Shown in pieces: positions 22,438-33,786 of a stretch of 64,000 nucleotides of DNA. This DNA comes from Blepharisma japonicum (lineage: Eukaryota; Ciliophora; Heterotrichea; Heterotrichida; Blepharismidae): positions 62,001-126,000 of the forward strand of contig CATKHK010000009.1 of assembly GCA_949751835.1 (NCBI GenBank). Reading direction: 5' to 3'. The notes under the pieces are model-generated. The model was not told where the DNA came from. It did not search any database and worked only from the letters and a program-made list of their open reading frames with translations. Both the position numbers and the translations under genes were made by a program. The first letter of the stretch is position 1, and each line of letters opens with the position of its first letter.

Positions 22438-22881
22438 AATCTTTTTAATGTTATCGTTAAAGGAATATCTTTAATTAAGAAGTGTTTTACTATAAAAAAT
22501 GAAAATTAAATTGATTTTAAATTGAGAAATTGTCTACAATAATTTGGGAAGGTGGAAAGAAAGTGGAGGAATTAAAATTGTGTATTGTTGTTGTCAGTAG
22601 GGACATATTTGTCTTTAATGGTGATATAAGATATATGCTGGGATTGATAAGTTCTTTATTAATTTAAATTTTATTTTATATTGTCAAGATTTATTATTTT
22701 ATTATTAATCTATCGCTTTAAAATTAATACTAATTAGGTTTTCTTAGAAAATGAAGATTTTACTTATTAAAATTATTTTATTTTTGAAAAATATCATTTT
22801 TGTAAGCTATTTTGATTTGAGTAGATGACGTCTGCATATCCTAAAAGTTTTCATATGTCTAATTTATAATAAATCGAAAAA
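22438..22881. other. Intergenic, nothing firm
   Basis: About 440 AT-rich bases. A short stretch at 22540-22620 is less AT-rich, but stops break every frame within about 30 codons. Confidence 0.5.
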
Positions 22882-23538
22882 ATGTCTTCTATTATCTATT
22901 CCCTCGTAGTCAGAGATCCTGATATTGTTTTATCTGAATATTCACGAGCTCAAGGCAATTTCCCTCAAATTACTAGAAACATTCTTTCTAAATTACCTAG
23001 AAGAGGTAAATTCTCCTACACATATAACGAAAAATATTGCTATCATTACATCTCTGAAGAAAATATAGTCTTTATTTGCCTTTCAGACGCAGAATTCCCA
23101 AGGAGAATCTGTTTTTTATTTCTAGATGACATAAAATCAAACTTTATGAAGCGCTATGGGCAAGTTGTTAACACAGTAATAGCATTTGGTGTAAATGCAG
23201 AATTTGCGGAAATTTTGAAGAATCGGATGACTTATTTTAATACAGACCCAAATGCAGATAAACTGCAAACTATTAGATCTAGTGTAGATCAAGTTAAAAA
23301 TATTATGATAGAAAATATTGATAAAGTGTTAGCAAGAGGAGAAAAAGTGGAATTATTAGTGAAAAAATCAGAAGTCATGAGTGAGCAAGCAATTACAATG
23401 AAAAAAAGAGCAATTCAAGTCAGGAGAAAAATGTGGTTTCAGAATATCAAACTATATTTAGTGTGTGGTTGTGTATTTTTGTTTTTGCTGCTTTTGCTTA
23501 TGATGTCTGTGTGTTCTCCGGACTTTTCAGAGTGTTAA
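22882..23538 (+). CDS. Longin-type R-SNARE (VAMP7/VAMP72-like)
   Basis: 218-aa vesicle SNARE. The longin domain (1-120) has IIYSLVVRDPDIVLSEY, a central YCYHYISEENIVFICLSD and FLFLDDIKSNFMKRYG. The SNARE motif (about 130-190) includes the central-layer Arg in NIDKVLARGEKVELLV. A C-terminal anchor (LVCGCVFLFLLLLLMMSV) and short lumenal tail finish it. Longin R-SNAREs drive fusion at late endosomes, lysosomes or the plasma membrane. Single exon with no UGA codons. The exact VAMP7 subtype cannot be told from sequence alone. Confidence 0.95.
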   Translation: MSSIIYSLVVRDPDIVLSEYSRAQGNFPQITRNILSKLPRRGKFSYTYNEKYCYHYISEENIVFICLSDAEFPRRICFLFLDDIKSNFMKRYGQVVNTVIAFGVNAEFAEILKNRMTYFNTDPNADKLQTIRSSVDQVKNIMIENIDKVLARGEKVELLVKKSEVMSEQAITMKKRAIQVRRKMWFQNIKLYLVCGCVFLFLLLLLMMSVCSPDFSEC

Positions 23539-23760
23539 TACGAAGCAATAAACTAATTAGAGAAATAATTTGACTTACTAAACATTAAAAAAGTATGCAT
23601 ATTTATCAAATTAAAAATTTTATTATCCTTAAATTGTAATTGACAACTTTATAAATAGCTTTTTTTACTACAAAACTAGGAATATACTAAATTATTGCTC
23701 AAAACTTAAATATTACAGAGATTCTAGCTTTATATATTCTGGCGTTAAATTAATTAATAA

Positions 23761-24866
23761 ATGAAAGCTAACACCCAGCAGTTCCAAACATTCGATTATA
23801 CACTTGACGACGAAACAGTCCAAGAAATCGTTTCAAAATTCACAAAAAGAAACCCTTCAGTCGACAAACTTCCAGCACTTCGGAAGCCTTTTAAGATTGA
23901 TTCTTCTTTAGTCCAAGTAAAAATAATTAGGCAGCTGAATACGAAGCCAAAGTATGGCTAGAACGCAGAATTCCTGCCCAGCAGGTAAAGCACCAAACCC
24001 TTGAAGACTTATTAAGAGCTCTTTTCTGTGCATTATCAGTTGATGAGAATGGAAAAGTAAATGGACTGCGCATTGTTGAACAGCTAATTTCTCTCGGCCT
24101 CGCTTCAGAGCCTGCTTCTTTAATCAAAGTACTCTTTATATAGATTTTGTGTGCTGCTTTTAAAGAGCCAAACATAAATAAGCTGACTTTATCACTACAT
24201 GATATGATGCTATTTTGTTCAGGTGATCGTAGGACTGATTATATCTTGGAAAAGCTAAATTTTTATGCTGAAAATTACCGTTCCCCGTCTCCAATTCTCC
24301 ACTCCAACCTAATCCTCCCAAACGCTCCTTCTATTTTTGCTAGACCTATTTCAATGGAGCCTCCAAAGCGAAAACATGCAATATCTCATACAGCCCGAAC
24401 ACAAAGTGTCACCAAAAAGAAAAATTTGACGATGGCAGACCATTTAAATATAGTTAACGAATGGTGAAAAGAAATTGACAACAAAAATGAAGGATTTGTG
24501 GATAGTGAAGAAGTTGCTATTAAATTAATAGAAAAAAGAATAGTCGCTAACAGCTTAGAAGCTAAAAAGTTAGTTGGCCCTGGAGAAAGTAAAACTGGGA
24601 AGGCCAATTATCAACAATTTCAGCAGATTTTTGCACGAAGTATGCTGAAAGGGTCATTATTAAGCTTAGCTGACAGACTGTCAGAAGGCCCGCTTGCGAA
24701 GCCTTTTTTTACAGCTGCCATGAAGCTGTCAGCTTATAAAAGAAAATTACTGATTGCAAGAATCAAGCCAAACGAAGCTAATATTACTCAAGAAGAAGGA
24801 GAAAACGCTTTAAAAGCGATTGAAAAGTACAAAAGATATGTCAGGTCGATATCCCCAACTAAATAA
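23761..24866 (+). CDS. Hypothetical EF-hand-like protein with an apparent 14-nt intron
   Basis: 358-aa protein if spliced as 23761-23916, 23931-24128 and 24144-24866. The second intron (gtactctttatatag, 24129-24143) is standard. The first, gtaaaaataattag, is 14 nt in this sequence, one short of the usual size; without it a frameshift would be needed. Two regions look like paired degenerate EF-hands: around ALSVDENGKVNGLRIVEQL and around WWKEIDNKNEGFVDSEEVA (UGA-Trp at 24465-24467). A basic linker carries IARPISMEPPKRKH-like sequence. The helical C-terminus has no known domain. Possibly a ciliary EF-hand protein; inference only. Confidence 0.72.
23917..23930 (+). other. Candidate 14-nt intron
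   Basis: gtaaaaataattag. Its removal is the only small change that keeps both flanking frames (...DSSLVQ and AAEYEAKVWLERR...) together. A lost A in the five-A run during assembly would also explain it and would make a normal 15-nt intron. Confidence 0.55.
24129..24143 (+). other. 15-nt intron in the EF-hand-like gene
   Basis: gtactctttatatag; removes an in-frame TAG between SLIK and ILCAAFKEP. Confidence 0.9.
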
Positions 24867-24900
24867 TTTTTAATGTAAATTAGACATTTTGATAAAAATA

Positions 24901-26154
24901 ATGAATTCGGCTGGGCTCACAAATGATCAATCAGAAGCTCTTGTGAACTTCCAAGCTATTACTGAGTGCTGGGATAATTCAATGGCAATGCAGATCATGA
25001 GGAAACATAATTGGGATGTAACAGCAGCGTCAAATGAGTTTTTCGCATTTTTTTCAGCTGAAGCACAAATGCAAGACAGAATCAACTATGATCAGCCTGC
25101 ACCGAGACAAGAACCTCCTATGCAGAATCAAAATCAAAATCAAGCTCCGCAAGTAGCTCCACAAAATGAATCATACTGGTCAATCAGATCTTGGCTTACC
25201 TGAGGAGCTAGTGCAATATACACAGGCGCTTCTAACTTATTATGAAATGTCTATACCTACGTAAACCCTCCTGCTGCTCAAGGTGCTGAATCTGCAAGTG
25301 CCAGAGCATTTGTGGAGACTCTACAAAATTTAGGGATTCATGAGATTCCCCCGTTTAGCATAAGAAATTTATCAGAAGTCCTACAAGATGGCCAAAGCCT
25401 AAATAGGCCAGTTCTTGTATATATAAACTCAAGAGACGTCCCTGTTGGCTATTTAAGAGAAGTTATATGTCATGAAGTGTCAATTGCTTATATTACAGAA
25501 AGTTATTTAATATGAGGAGTTGACGAAAATTCTCAGGATGGGATTAATGCGATAAGACAGCTACAAATTACTGCATTGCCTACTTTGGCTGTTATAAAAG
25601 CTAGAAACAATGGTCGTCCACAAGTTTTAGATAGACTAGAAGGCTGCGTTTCTTTTGACATTTATATTGAATTTTTAGAAAGAAATGCAATACAAAATGT
25701 GCCTGTAGTTGACCAAGGTTTGCATCAAGAAAGACTAATAAGAGAACAGCAAGATAGAGAACTAGAAGAAGCAGAAAGGATTACAAGAGAGCGATATAGA
25801 GCAGAAGAACTTAAAAGAGCCCAGATTAAGAAGGAGCAAGAGGAAGAAATGAGAAAACAGATGGAAGAAGAACAAAGGAGGAAGCAAAAAGAAGAAAGCA
25901 TAGGTGCAGAGCCTAATCCAGGACCAGATATTGCTCTAATTAGTTTTAGATTGCCTGATGGGAAAAAAATAGAGCGAAGATTTTATAAAGAAAAACAAAT
26001 AGAAACTCTTTATGATTTTATCGAAACTTTATCCCTCAAAAACTTCGAAATAGTTACAAATTTTCCATCAAAGGTACTAGATGAAAAACAAATAACCCTT
26101 GAAGCTGCAGGACTGTTCCCGAAATCTATTGTCTATGTTAGAGACACTTCATAA
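24901..26154 (+). CDS. UBA-UAS-UBX protein, FAF2/UBXD8-like p97 adaptor
   Basis: 417-aa protein in the FAF2/UBXD8 order. A UBA-like domain (residues 4-45, with NWDVTAASNEFF) precedes a Gln/Asn/Pro linker and a moderately hydrophobic segment (around SWLTWGASAIYTG, UGA-Trp at 25201-25203). The thioredoxin-like UAS domain follows (about 140-260, with NRPVLVYINSRDVP and LPTLAVIKAR), then a charged coiled coil (270-325) and a C-terminal UBX domain (about 335-415, with ISFRLPDGKKIERRF). Such proteins link Cdc48/p97 to ERAD substrates; the HRD1 ligase of the same pathway lies at 45422. Start is the ATG at 24901. Confidence 0.93.
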
Positions 26155-26237
26155 ATAATTGATTAAGGTTTGCTAATTTCTTAAAAAATCCCAAATAATC
26201 ATTTCTAATTTTTTTCATAAAAATTCATATTTAAAAA

Positions 26238-27170
26238 ATGCAAGGTCTATCCAAACTGATAATTAGACCGTTCAGAGAAACATACTCAGCAGAGAAAGAT
26301 CTTGGGCCTAAAAACTTCATAGTCAAAGGAAAAGTCTTTACCCGCAAGGATTTCGCAATAATAAATTCTCGAGGCCTCGCTATTCAGTGCAGCTGGTTCT
26401 TACCCAAGTTTTCAAGGATCGCATATCCCTGCATGATATACTGCCATGGTAACTGTGGAAGCCGCTGTGACTCCTTGGATATTGCGAAGGCCTTATTGCC
26501 AGTGGACATTTCAGTTTTTACCTTTGATTTTACTGGCTCTGGACTATCCGAAGGTGATTATGTAACCCTAGGTTACTATGAAAGCTGAGATATCAAAACC
26601 GTTGTGGAGTATATAAGGGAAACTGGGCATGCCTCATCAATTGGATTATGAGGAAGATCAATGGGAGCTGCTTCTAGCATTTTATATGCATCTTGTGATC
26701 CTATGATTTCTGTGCTAGTTTTGGACTCGCCGTTTACGTCACTTAAACAGGTTACTGAAGATCTATTGACATCTTATAAGCTTCCAACAATACTTTTTAA
26801 ATACTTATTCCAATCAATTAGAGAGCATATAATTGCAATTGCAAATTTTGACATTTTAGAAGTAAGTCCAATAAAATTTGCACAGTATTGCCAAATGCCA
26901 GCCATTTTTATGCATGGAGTTAAAGACAAGCTAGTCCCGATTTCACAGTCTAGAGAGCTTTATGATGTATATTCAGCTGATAAGTACTTATTGGAGCTAG
27001 GAGGTGGACATAATTCTCCTAGACCTACACAAGTGTTAGACAGGGTAATTGAAATTTTAACTGAAGTGTTAGATTCTCCGCAGCCTTCACAAGAATATCT
27101 TGAAGAAGGGATGAAAACAATTCGAGGCTTGCCTCCAAGTTTTAAAATCAATGTTTCGTTAAAACATTAA
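26238..27170 (+). CDS. Alpha/beta hydrolase (BEM46/ABHD-like)
   Basis: 310-aa serine hydrolase. Visible features: MIYCHGNCGSRCD (oxyanion-hole HG), FDFTGSGLSEGDYVTLGYYE, the nucleophile elbow GLWGRSMGAASS (GxSxG; UGA-Trp at 26649-26651), LDSPFTS, and a C-terminal MHGVKDKLVPISQSRE (acid) with GGGHNSPR (histidine). The catalytic triad is therefore complete. It resembles ABHD17/BEM46-like depalmitoylases and ciliate 'serine aminopeptidase S33' proteins. It has no signal peptide or TM. Substrate unknown; depalmitoylation is only a possibility. Confidence 0.9.
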
Positions 27171-27205
27171 TAACATGTATTTTACTCTAATTTCTTATTT
27201 TAATT

Positions 27206-27751
27206 ATGAAAGCAAGAAAAACCACTCCTACAAGCCCATTTAGGAAAGGAGAAAACAGAAGGAAAAATAATTTAGATGAAGAGCAGTTAGCAGAAATTAA
27301 AGAAGCATTTGATTTATTTGACACTGAGCATTCTAACGAAATAGATGCAAGGGAATTAAAAGCGGCAATGCGAGCTTTAGGCTTTGAGCTAAAAAAAAAT
27401 GATATTAGACAGATAATGCAAGATCTAGACAAAGATGCAACTGAAAAAATTGATTTTACCCAATTTTTATCAATAATGGCTCCAAGAATGTCTCAAAAAG
27501 ATACACGTGAGCAGATCATGAAAATTTTTAAGCTGTTTAACGAAGAAAAAAATGGGAAAATCTCTTTCAGGGATTTAAAACGAGTAGCGACTGAGCTAGG
27601 AGAAAGTTTAAATGATGATGACCTTCATTCAATGATAGAAGAAGCTGACAAGGATGGAGATGGGCTGCTAAGTTTTGATGAGTTTTACAGAGTAATGAAG
27701 AAGCGAGGCAATGATCCTCTTGAAGATATTGATAGTGATAGTGATAATTAA
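27206..27751 (+). CDS. Centrin
   Basis: 181-aa EF-hand protein of the centrin/caltractin family, found in basal bodies and contractile fibres. A basic N-terminus ([15 protein letters not shown]) precedes four EF-hands starting at [19 protein letters not shown]. The typical centrin phrase [12 protein letters not shown] and [21 protein letters not shown] are present. The fourth hand ([12 protein letters not shown]) is a full Ca2+ site; the others have one or more changed ligands (for example [12 protein letters not shown]). The C-terminus is Asp/Ser-rich. Single exon, 35 bp after the hydrolase gene. Confidence 0.95.
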   Translation: MKARKTTPTSPFRKGENRRKNNLDEEQLAEIKEAFDLFDTEHSNEIDARELKAAMRALGFELKKNDIRQIMQDLDKDATEKIDFTQFLSIMAPRMSQKDTREQIMKIFKLFNEEKNGKISFRDLKRVATELGESLNDDDLHSMIEEADKDGDGLLSFDEFYRVMKKRGNDPLEDIDSDSDN

Positions 27752-27852
27752 CTATAAAAATCTCAACCCTGATATCTTATGTTTTAATATCACCATTATC
27801 CCTATAGCATCTTTCTCACAAAGATTTTATAATTAAAATGACCACAAATTAT

Positions 27853-29280
27853 TTATCTTGAGTTCGCTGACGTGTAATAAGAGTCTTCACACACGATCAT
27901 CTGATATATAAGTGGTATAAATTTAACATTTTCAGCTCCCACAATTTCATGAAGTTGCTGGTTTTCTTCATCTTCAGGTGGAGGGTTCTATATAAGTTTT
28001 ACTGATAAATATTCATAGGCTTGAATAAACCTTGACATCCCAATGCGGGACTCTAAATAGCATCTCAGCGTTTCTATTCTTGCAAAAGCGGAGTCGTTTT
28101 CACTAATCCCAGGTAACGGCACTCCTTCTGGGGTTAGAAAATTAGCTTTGGCTGGCTGATTTTCTTCAAATGACTCTTCCTCTTCATTATGATTAATTTC
28201 CAAACCTTCTCGTAAACAGTTTATGATGTCTTCATATCTGCTTTGCTCTCTTGAGGCTCGCTTTTTTTCTTCACTGGATTCACTTCTGTTTCGAGGTTGC
28301 AAAATTCGTTCCTTTTTTCTTTCTTCTAATGGAGTATGTGGTCTGGAGCTTTCTTCATTTCTAGAGTCTCTTGATAAGCTTATTTGTGGGTCTTTAATAC
28401 TGTCTTGTTTTTCTTCAGATTGAGGTTCTCTAGGTATAGTCGATTTTTCAGATTCGTGCTTTGAAATAGTTAGGGCTAAAATATCAGGGATTCTTGAGCT
28501 TAAAAAGTCTTTTTCGAGGATTCTCTTTATAGATGGGCGCTTGTGGGGATCTTTTTGGAGCATTTCGTCAATTAGATCTTTAAGGTTTTGGGAGTAGACA
28601 GATGGGATTGAAGGGTAGGTCCCTCTTAAAATTTTAACCACCAGGCCTTTCATTGAGCTGGCATCAAAAGCATGCCTTAGAGTGACCATCTCATAAAGGA
28701 TGCAGCCTAAACTCCAGATATCAGATTTCTGGTTGTATGGTTTTTCTTGGCATATTTCAGGGGATAGATAATATGGCGTCCCAATAGCGGTTTGTGCACA
28801 ATCATATGTGTGTTGCAAGACCCTTGAAATTCCAAAGTCTCCTATTTTTACTTCTCCTTTTGCTGTAAGGAAAACATTTTGGGTTTTAAGATCTCTGTGA
28901 AGGATTTTTCTGTCATGGATATGCTTGATTGCTAAGCAAATTTGTACAAACCAATCTAATAGAAGATTTTCAGGAAAACCTTTCCCTAATTGCTTTTGTT
29001 TTGCAATTTTCGAATACATATCTCCCCCATCTGCATAATCCATGACTATACACAAGCATCGCTTATCCATAAAACTTTCTCTATATGTGACAATATATGG
29101 ATGCCTCATTGCTTTTAAAACATGAACTTCATTAAGCGCTTCTTCTTTTTGTTTTCTATCCATACGAGAAACATCAATAATTTTCATAACATACAGTTTG
29201 CGGTCAACAGTACTTTGAACAAGTACAGCATGCCCAAAACTTCCTTTACCAACGATTTTTACTTTGCGATATTTATCCAT
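27853..29280 (-). CDS. NEK-family (NIMA-related) protein kinase
   Basis: 470-aa kinase, exons 28003-29280 and 27853-27987, joined across a 15-nt intron (gtaaaacttatatag on the minus strand) that removes an in-frame TAG. The kinase domain fills residues 1-260: VGKGSFGHAVLV, YVMKIID, HRDLKTQNVFL, IGDFGISRVL, GTPYYLSPEI and DIWSLGCILYE. The order and ADGGDMYSK segment are NEK-like (NEK1 group), a family active in cilia and centrosomes and expanded in ciliates. The rest is a charged, Ser/Glu/Arg-rich tail. The last 45 residues, added by the second exon, end VCEDSYYTSANSR. Confidence 0.93.
27988..28002 (-). other. 15-nt intron in the NEK kinase
   Basis: On the minus strand gtaaaacttatatag; excision adds a 45-codon exon that would otherwise look intergenic. 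Confidence 0.9.
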
Positions 29281-29527
29281 TATAATTCAAATATAAGAAC
29301 TCCTTATTTCACTGCAATTTAAATTTATATTTCAACTGTCAACTGTATAATTTTAAGAAATATTTTATATCTATTGCTTTATAAAAGAAATTTCCCTATG
29401 ACATATAAGGTAATCGATAAATTATTGAGATTTGAGGTTATGACTATTAATAAGAAAATTATAAAAATGAATTAGGAGTAAAGAAAGTTTTAAAATTAAA
29501 AAATAAGCCAGCGTAATATATATCAAA

Positions 29528-31528
29528 TTAATAGCCTGCTATTAGCTTGCAGCCTTTTCTCATGTTAGTACACCAATCAGCTGGTGCTTTTGCTGCAAAC
29601 TTATTTACCAGAAAAGTTGGAATTAACCCTTTGACGTCATTTTGAGTGATAATTGTAACTTTGCATGACCTTTGAGTTACTGGTCTTATTACATATCCAG
29701 AAATCAAGGTTTCTGCTCTGATAACTCCTTTTCTTGGTGGCATCATAGGATGCTCCATACTAATAAAATGAAGCATAATTGTATTTGGTTCAGGATAATT
29801 CCTAATTTCGATTCTTCTTTGAAGCCAATCTCTACGAGTAAGTCCGAATGGAGCTTTAATCATATAATAAAGGACCTCATAATCTGGAGTTTTATCTATG
29901 ACTTTAAACTCATGGAAAAGTTTATCCCACTGAGTCCTTATTGAAGTATCCCAAATCGTCCTATAGACAGTCTCCGCTGAATAATCGACCTCACAAAACG
30001 CTTTAATCATGCATATTGGCGAGTCGCTAACCTTTTTCTGATAGCAATGAGTCCCAGGTTTATTAACCACATGCCTCCATATCTTTTCTGAGTTTTCCTC
30101 TTTTTCAATTTCCAATAGAATATCAAAATCCTTCTGATACTTATGAACAGAAACATCAATTTTAGCCGTATTGATTTGCTTTACTTCTTCTATTGACTGC
30201 TTTTTAACCATACTTGATCATGACATGTCGAGGCTTTCTTTCCTTGACCTTGGCAGCTCGATGGATTTTTCTTCTTCTTCATCGTCATCACTACTAGCAC
30301 TTTGCTCAATGTCAGCTACTAAGCCTTTAAATGGAGGTGGAGGGGATTTCGGTGGGATAATGGACGAAGAAAAACGCCTTTCTCCTGATCTATTGAGAGC
30401 TTCGATTTTTATTGAGACATCTTTTTCATTGGCGACTGACTCAACATCAGATACAGAATCGGAAGGATCTTCTTGTTTAGCAAACATAGGAGGGTTAAAA
30501 GTAAGTAATGACATAGAAACCTCAGAAATGGCGTCAAGTCTTTCTTCATCTTTTCAATATCGTTTATGATAAGGTTGATGCCTTGTATATCCTGGAATAC
30601 TTGCACGTCTAAATAGAAGTCTTTCGCTGGTCACTTGATTTTCATAATTTTTTGATGAAAAAATGTCTCCTTTGGTTTTAACAAAATATTCTAAGTCGTT
30701 TAAAAGTTTGCAAGAAAGGAAATTTGTGGTAGCTTGAGAAGAATGAATAGCTGGAAAACGTAAAACTTGCTCGATTAAGTTTTCGTCATGAATTTGTGAG
30801 TTTTGGAGAATTTTTTTGGTTTTTTTTCGTGAAATTAAAAATTCAATTTGTTTGACGACTTCTAGCTCACGGTCTTCTCTTTCTGGTTGCTCTTTTAAAA
30901 GCTGCATTATAGGGATATAGATGTGTTTTAATCGTGCTGCTATTATAGTGGTATTTATGTTGAAGTCTACTGAATATTTCAGCTCAGCTACAGAGTTTAT
31001 TAAAGCTGCGTGTGGAGCATTTGTCCTTAAAAATTTCTTTAAACGCTGAACTTTTTTCATTATTTCATTATTATGAAGTTGCAGGATAAAAGCAGGCCGG
31101 AATTCATTTATTACTTGTTCTAAAATTCCTGCATAGTCAGAAATTGGGACTTTTGATTTTTTAAGTTTTTTCATAAATTGAAGTAGGCAATATAATCTAA
31201 GCTCATACTCTTTTTCTCTTGTAATATTATTTCGAGGCATTTTATGTCTTTTTCATCTTCTCCCTAATACATGCCCAATTCCCAGACCGAGAATTCCTCC
31301 AACAACTCCTCCTACAACAGTAGCGCCTGTAAAAATAACAAAGCCTAATACAGCAAGTATTGAGCCTCCAAGAATAGTCCCAATATAGCGCTTATCTGTC
31401 ACTCCTGTTGTTTCGAATATTTTTTGTATGCTTATCTCATAAGAATTAAGTTCAGGTTGTACAGCTTGAGGGAAAATTTCCGATAATGTTATACAGCTTC
31501 TGGTTTTCCTATGCTTTCTAAAGCTCAT
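29528..31528 (-). CDS. Membrane-anchored START-domain lipid-transfer protein
   Basis: 666-aa protein, one frame with UGA-Trp at 31253-31255, 30554-30556 and near 30215. Residues 48-88 form a glycine-zipper membrane segment or hairpin (GTILGGSILAVLGFVIF, then GGVVGGILGLGIG). Residues 95-325 are an unrecognised helical domain, then an acidic and proline-rich linker. The START domain occupies about 455-666: HCYQKKVSDSPICMIKAF, TVYRTIWDTSIRTQWDKLF, YYMIKAPFGLTRRDWLQRR, PRKGVIRAE and SGYVIRPV. START domains carry sterols, ceramides or phospholipids; a tethered form would act at membrane contacts. That cellular role is inference. Confidence 0.9.
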
Positions 31529-32139
31529 TAATTTTTAAATAAATTACTAAGTTGAGACTATTAAAGATTAAAAAATGCTGATATAAATATTGAATATAAA
31601 TCCTTTAAAAAATTATCAGAATGAGATATAAGTATGCTTTAACTTTATTAGTATTTATATAAAGATAGAACAGACAGAAAAAGAGCTTAAATAGTTTTTA
31701 TAAAAAATATTGGCCAAAAATATGAGAAAATTGATGACATAGTAAATGATGCCATGTATCTTTTAATTTCTAAATGAGTTTGATTTTTGATTTACTATGC
31801 TAGGTTAAACTATGTCATCTAAGAATGCCAAAAATTATCAATTTTAGATAAGAGAGAATCAGGTAATAAATTAATTGAAAATATCAATGAAACTTTTTAT
31901 CCGGGTTATTCGAAAGGCAAAATATAAAATAATTACCTCTAAAAAGAATCATAAATAATTAAATGCATTTAATGCTGTCAATTTTAAGTTATTTATGTCT
32001 TTCAAGTCAAAATACAAAAAACTGATAAATCAATAATCAATAAAATATAAGATTCATATCTCTTATTAAAAAAATATTGTAAAAGCAAGCATAATATAGT
32101 TCATTATCTGATTAAAATTATTAAAATAAATAATACTGG
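31529..32139. other. Divergent intergenic region
   Basis: About 610 AT-rich bases between divergent starts. It contains a short inverted repeat, gatgacatagt (31733-31743) and actatgtcatc (31809-31819), 11-bp arms with a 65-bp loop. Nothing else seen. Confidence 0.5.
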
Positions 32140-33006
32140 ATGAAAACAAGAAACTTAAGTTTGTCTCATTTCAACAAATTATTATCTACTTCTCATAGCA
32201 CATATGTTGATTCATGCAAAACTATAAGATCAAGAAACCTTGACTTTGAAGAAAATAACAAATCTGCAAGGCACATCCAACAGTTTATTGACAATTGTAC
32301 AGACTTTCAAAAAAAATTATTAGCAACTAAGGATAATTTCTGTCAAAATCAAGAAAATCAATCACATTATATAGATAAAATCATATCAAAAAATTTCGAA
32401 GAATCCAAGCCATTTTATAAAAACGACAAAGAGTTCATACAAGGAAAATTGAGAATTGCACATAAAAAAGAAATTCAAGAAAAAGCAAGAAAAGCTCAAA
32501 AATCATCACGCTTATCCTGAGATCGGTTTTCTGAGGTTTCTAAAGGATTTGAAAAGCGAGAGTTTGGGAAGGTGAATTCTTCTTCAGAAGATAAACGTCA
32601 CCTTTCTGATTTGTATTTATCAACATTCAACTTAACGTCTGCAAGTGAATTTGCAACAAGCTCCAAAGTTCCTGGCTACAAAAAACAAGAAAAATTAATA
32701 TTTGGGAGAGAAAAACGAGATTCTGTACCTAGCCTTTTTGATAAAAAAATGAGAAGAGAAATCACAATGACATTGAAAAAAGAGTCTCATTTGTCAACAG
32801 ATTTAGCGTCTCCTGATATAAAAGAGCCTCTATCTGCTCAAGAAAAGAAAGCAGAATATGAAAAAGTTATAATGGCAGATTTTAAAAAAATCAGAACTTT
32901 TACACATAAAATCAATTTAGAAAAAATCGTCCGGCTAAAGCTAAAAAGACTGCTCCACAGCATAAATCAGCATTTCCCATTAATTAAATTAAACAATCGT
33001 TTATAG
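32140..33006 (+). CDS. Hypothetical basic protein
   Basis: 288 residues read through one UGA-Trp (32518-32520). Rich in Lys, Ser and Asn, with long helix-prone stretches (HKKEIQEKARKAQKSSRLS, and a C-terminal VRLKLKRLLHSINQHFPLI). No signal peptide, TM or known domain. Codon use is like the neighbours'. It ends one base before the stop of the opposite gene. Possibly cytoskeletal; not recognised. Confidence 0.7.
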
Positions 33007-33007
33007 C

Positions 33008-33685
33008 TTAAAATGGCTTATTTACAGGTGATAACCCAAACATTGGAGTCAAATTGCTGCTTCTTCTTACTGTATATTTTTTATTAATTTTTAATCTGTG
33101 TTTTTCATTTAAATATGGACTTAACGATCTTGTATTGATTCTCTGCTGATCAAAATCTAAATTTTTAAGTGAAATAGCAGCGTTTAGTTTATTAAATACA
33201 TTGCTGTTAGGAATATAAGCATTTATTTGCTTTTTATTTTTATTTGTCAGATTTCCTGTGGATATAGGAGTTTCAGTAAGCTCTTCAAGCAGTGTTTTAT
33301 AATTAATAATCTTCCTATCAAAAGTAACAAAATTCATTATCTTATTGCAAAATTTCGGGTAAAACGGAATATAAGGCAAATGGTTGTCACTTGGCGTTGG
33401 CGAGCTGTTTTTTGATCTGTAGCTTTTATATTGATTTTGGTCCTTAAATGATGGTTTATTTATTTTTGGAAGAGAAATTGTATCAAAGTTAATACTTGCT
33501 TTAGGTGGTGCATACGAAATAATGTTAGCCAGATATTTTGTAGGTGATTGAGATATTGACGAATTATTTGACCGAAAATTGTAAACTTGGTGCTTACTAA
33601 TAACATTTTCCAGAACCTCTGTAGACTGTTTTAGATGCTCCTGAATATTCACTGATACAGCATCATTATAGTTATTATGAGTCAT
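33008..33685 (-). CDS. Hypothetical Ser/Asn-rich protein
   Basis: 225 residues, ATG to TAA, no UGA codons. Polar, basic and mostly disordered-looking, with SRSKNSSPTPSDNH-like low complexity, a short ordered-looking middle (FVTFDRKIINYKTLLEELTE) and a C-terminal RRSSNLTPMFGLSPVN. Not recognised. It meets the + strand gene tail to tail with a single base between the stop codons. Confidence 0.65.
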   Translation of the reverse strand: MTHNNYNDAVSVNIQEHLKQSTEVLENVISKHQVYNFRSNNSSISQSPTKYLANIISYAPPKASINFDTISLPKINKPSFKDQNQYKSYRSKNSSPTPSDNHLPYIPFYPKFCNKIMNFVTFDRKIINYKTLLEELTETPISTGNLTNKNKKQINAYIPNSNVFNKLNAAISLKNLDFDQQRINTRSLSPYLNEKHRLKINKKYTVRRSSNLTPMFGLSPVNKPF

Positions 33686-33786
33686 AAATAATATTAAATC
33701 CCAGTTTTTTACAAATTTAAAAATAAATTCTCCCCAAAACCTGAAAAATTCATTAGTTTTTAATACAATTCATATAAAATTTGGCA

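Noticed and set aside
31733-31819. Inverted repeat with 11-bp arms
   Set aside because: Arms are short and AT-rich with a 65-bp loop; no flanking duplication or transposase. Expected by chance in this composition.
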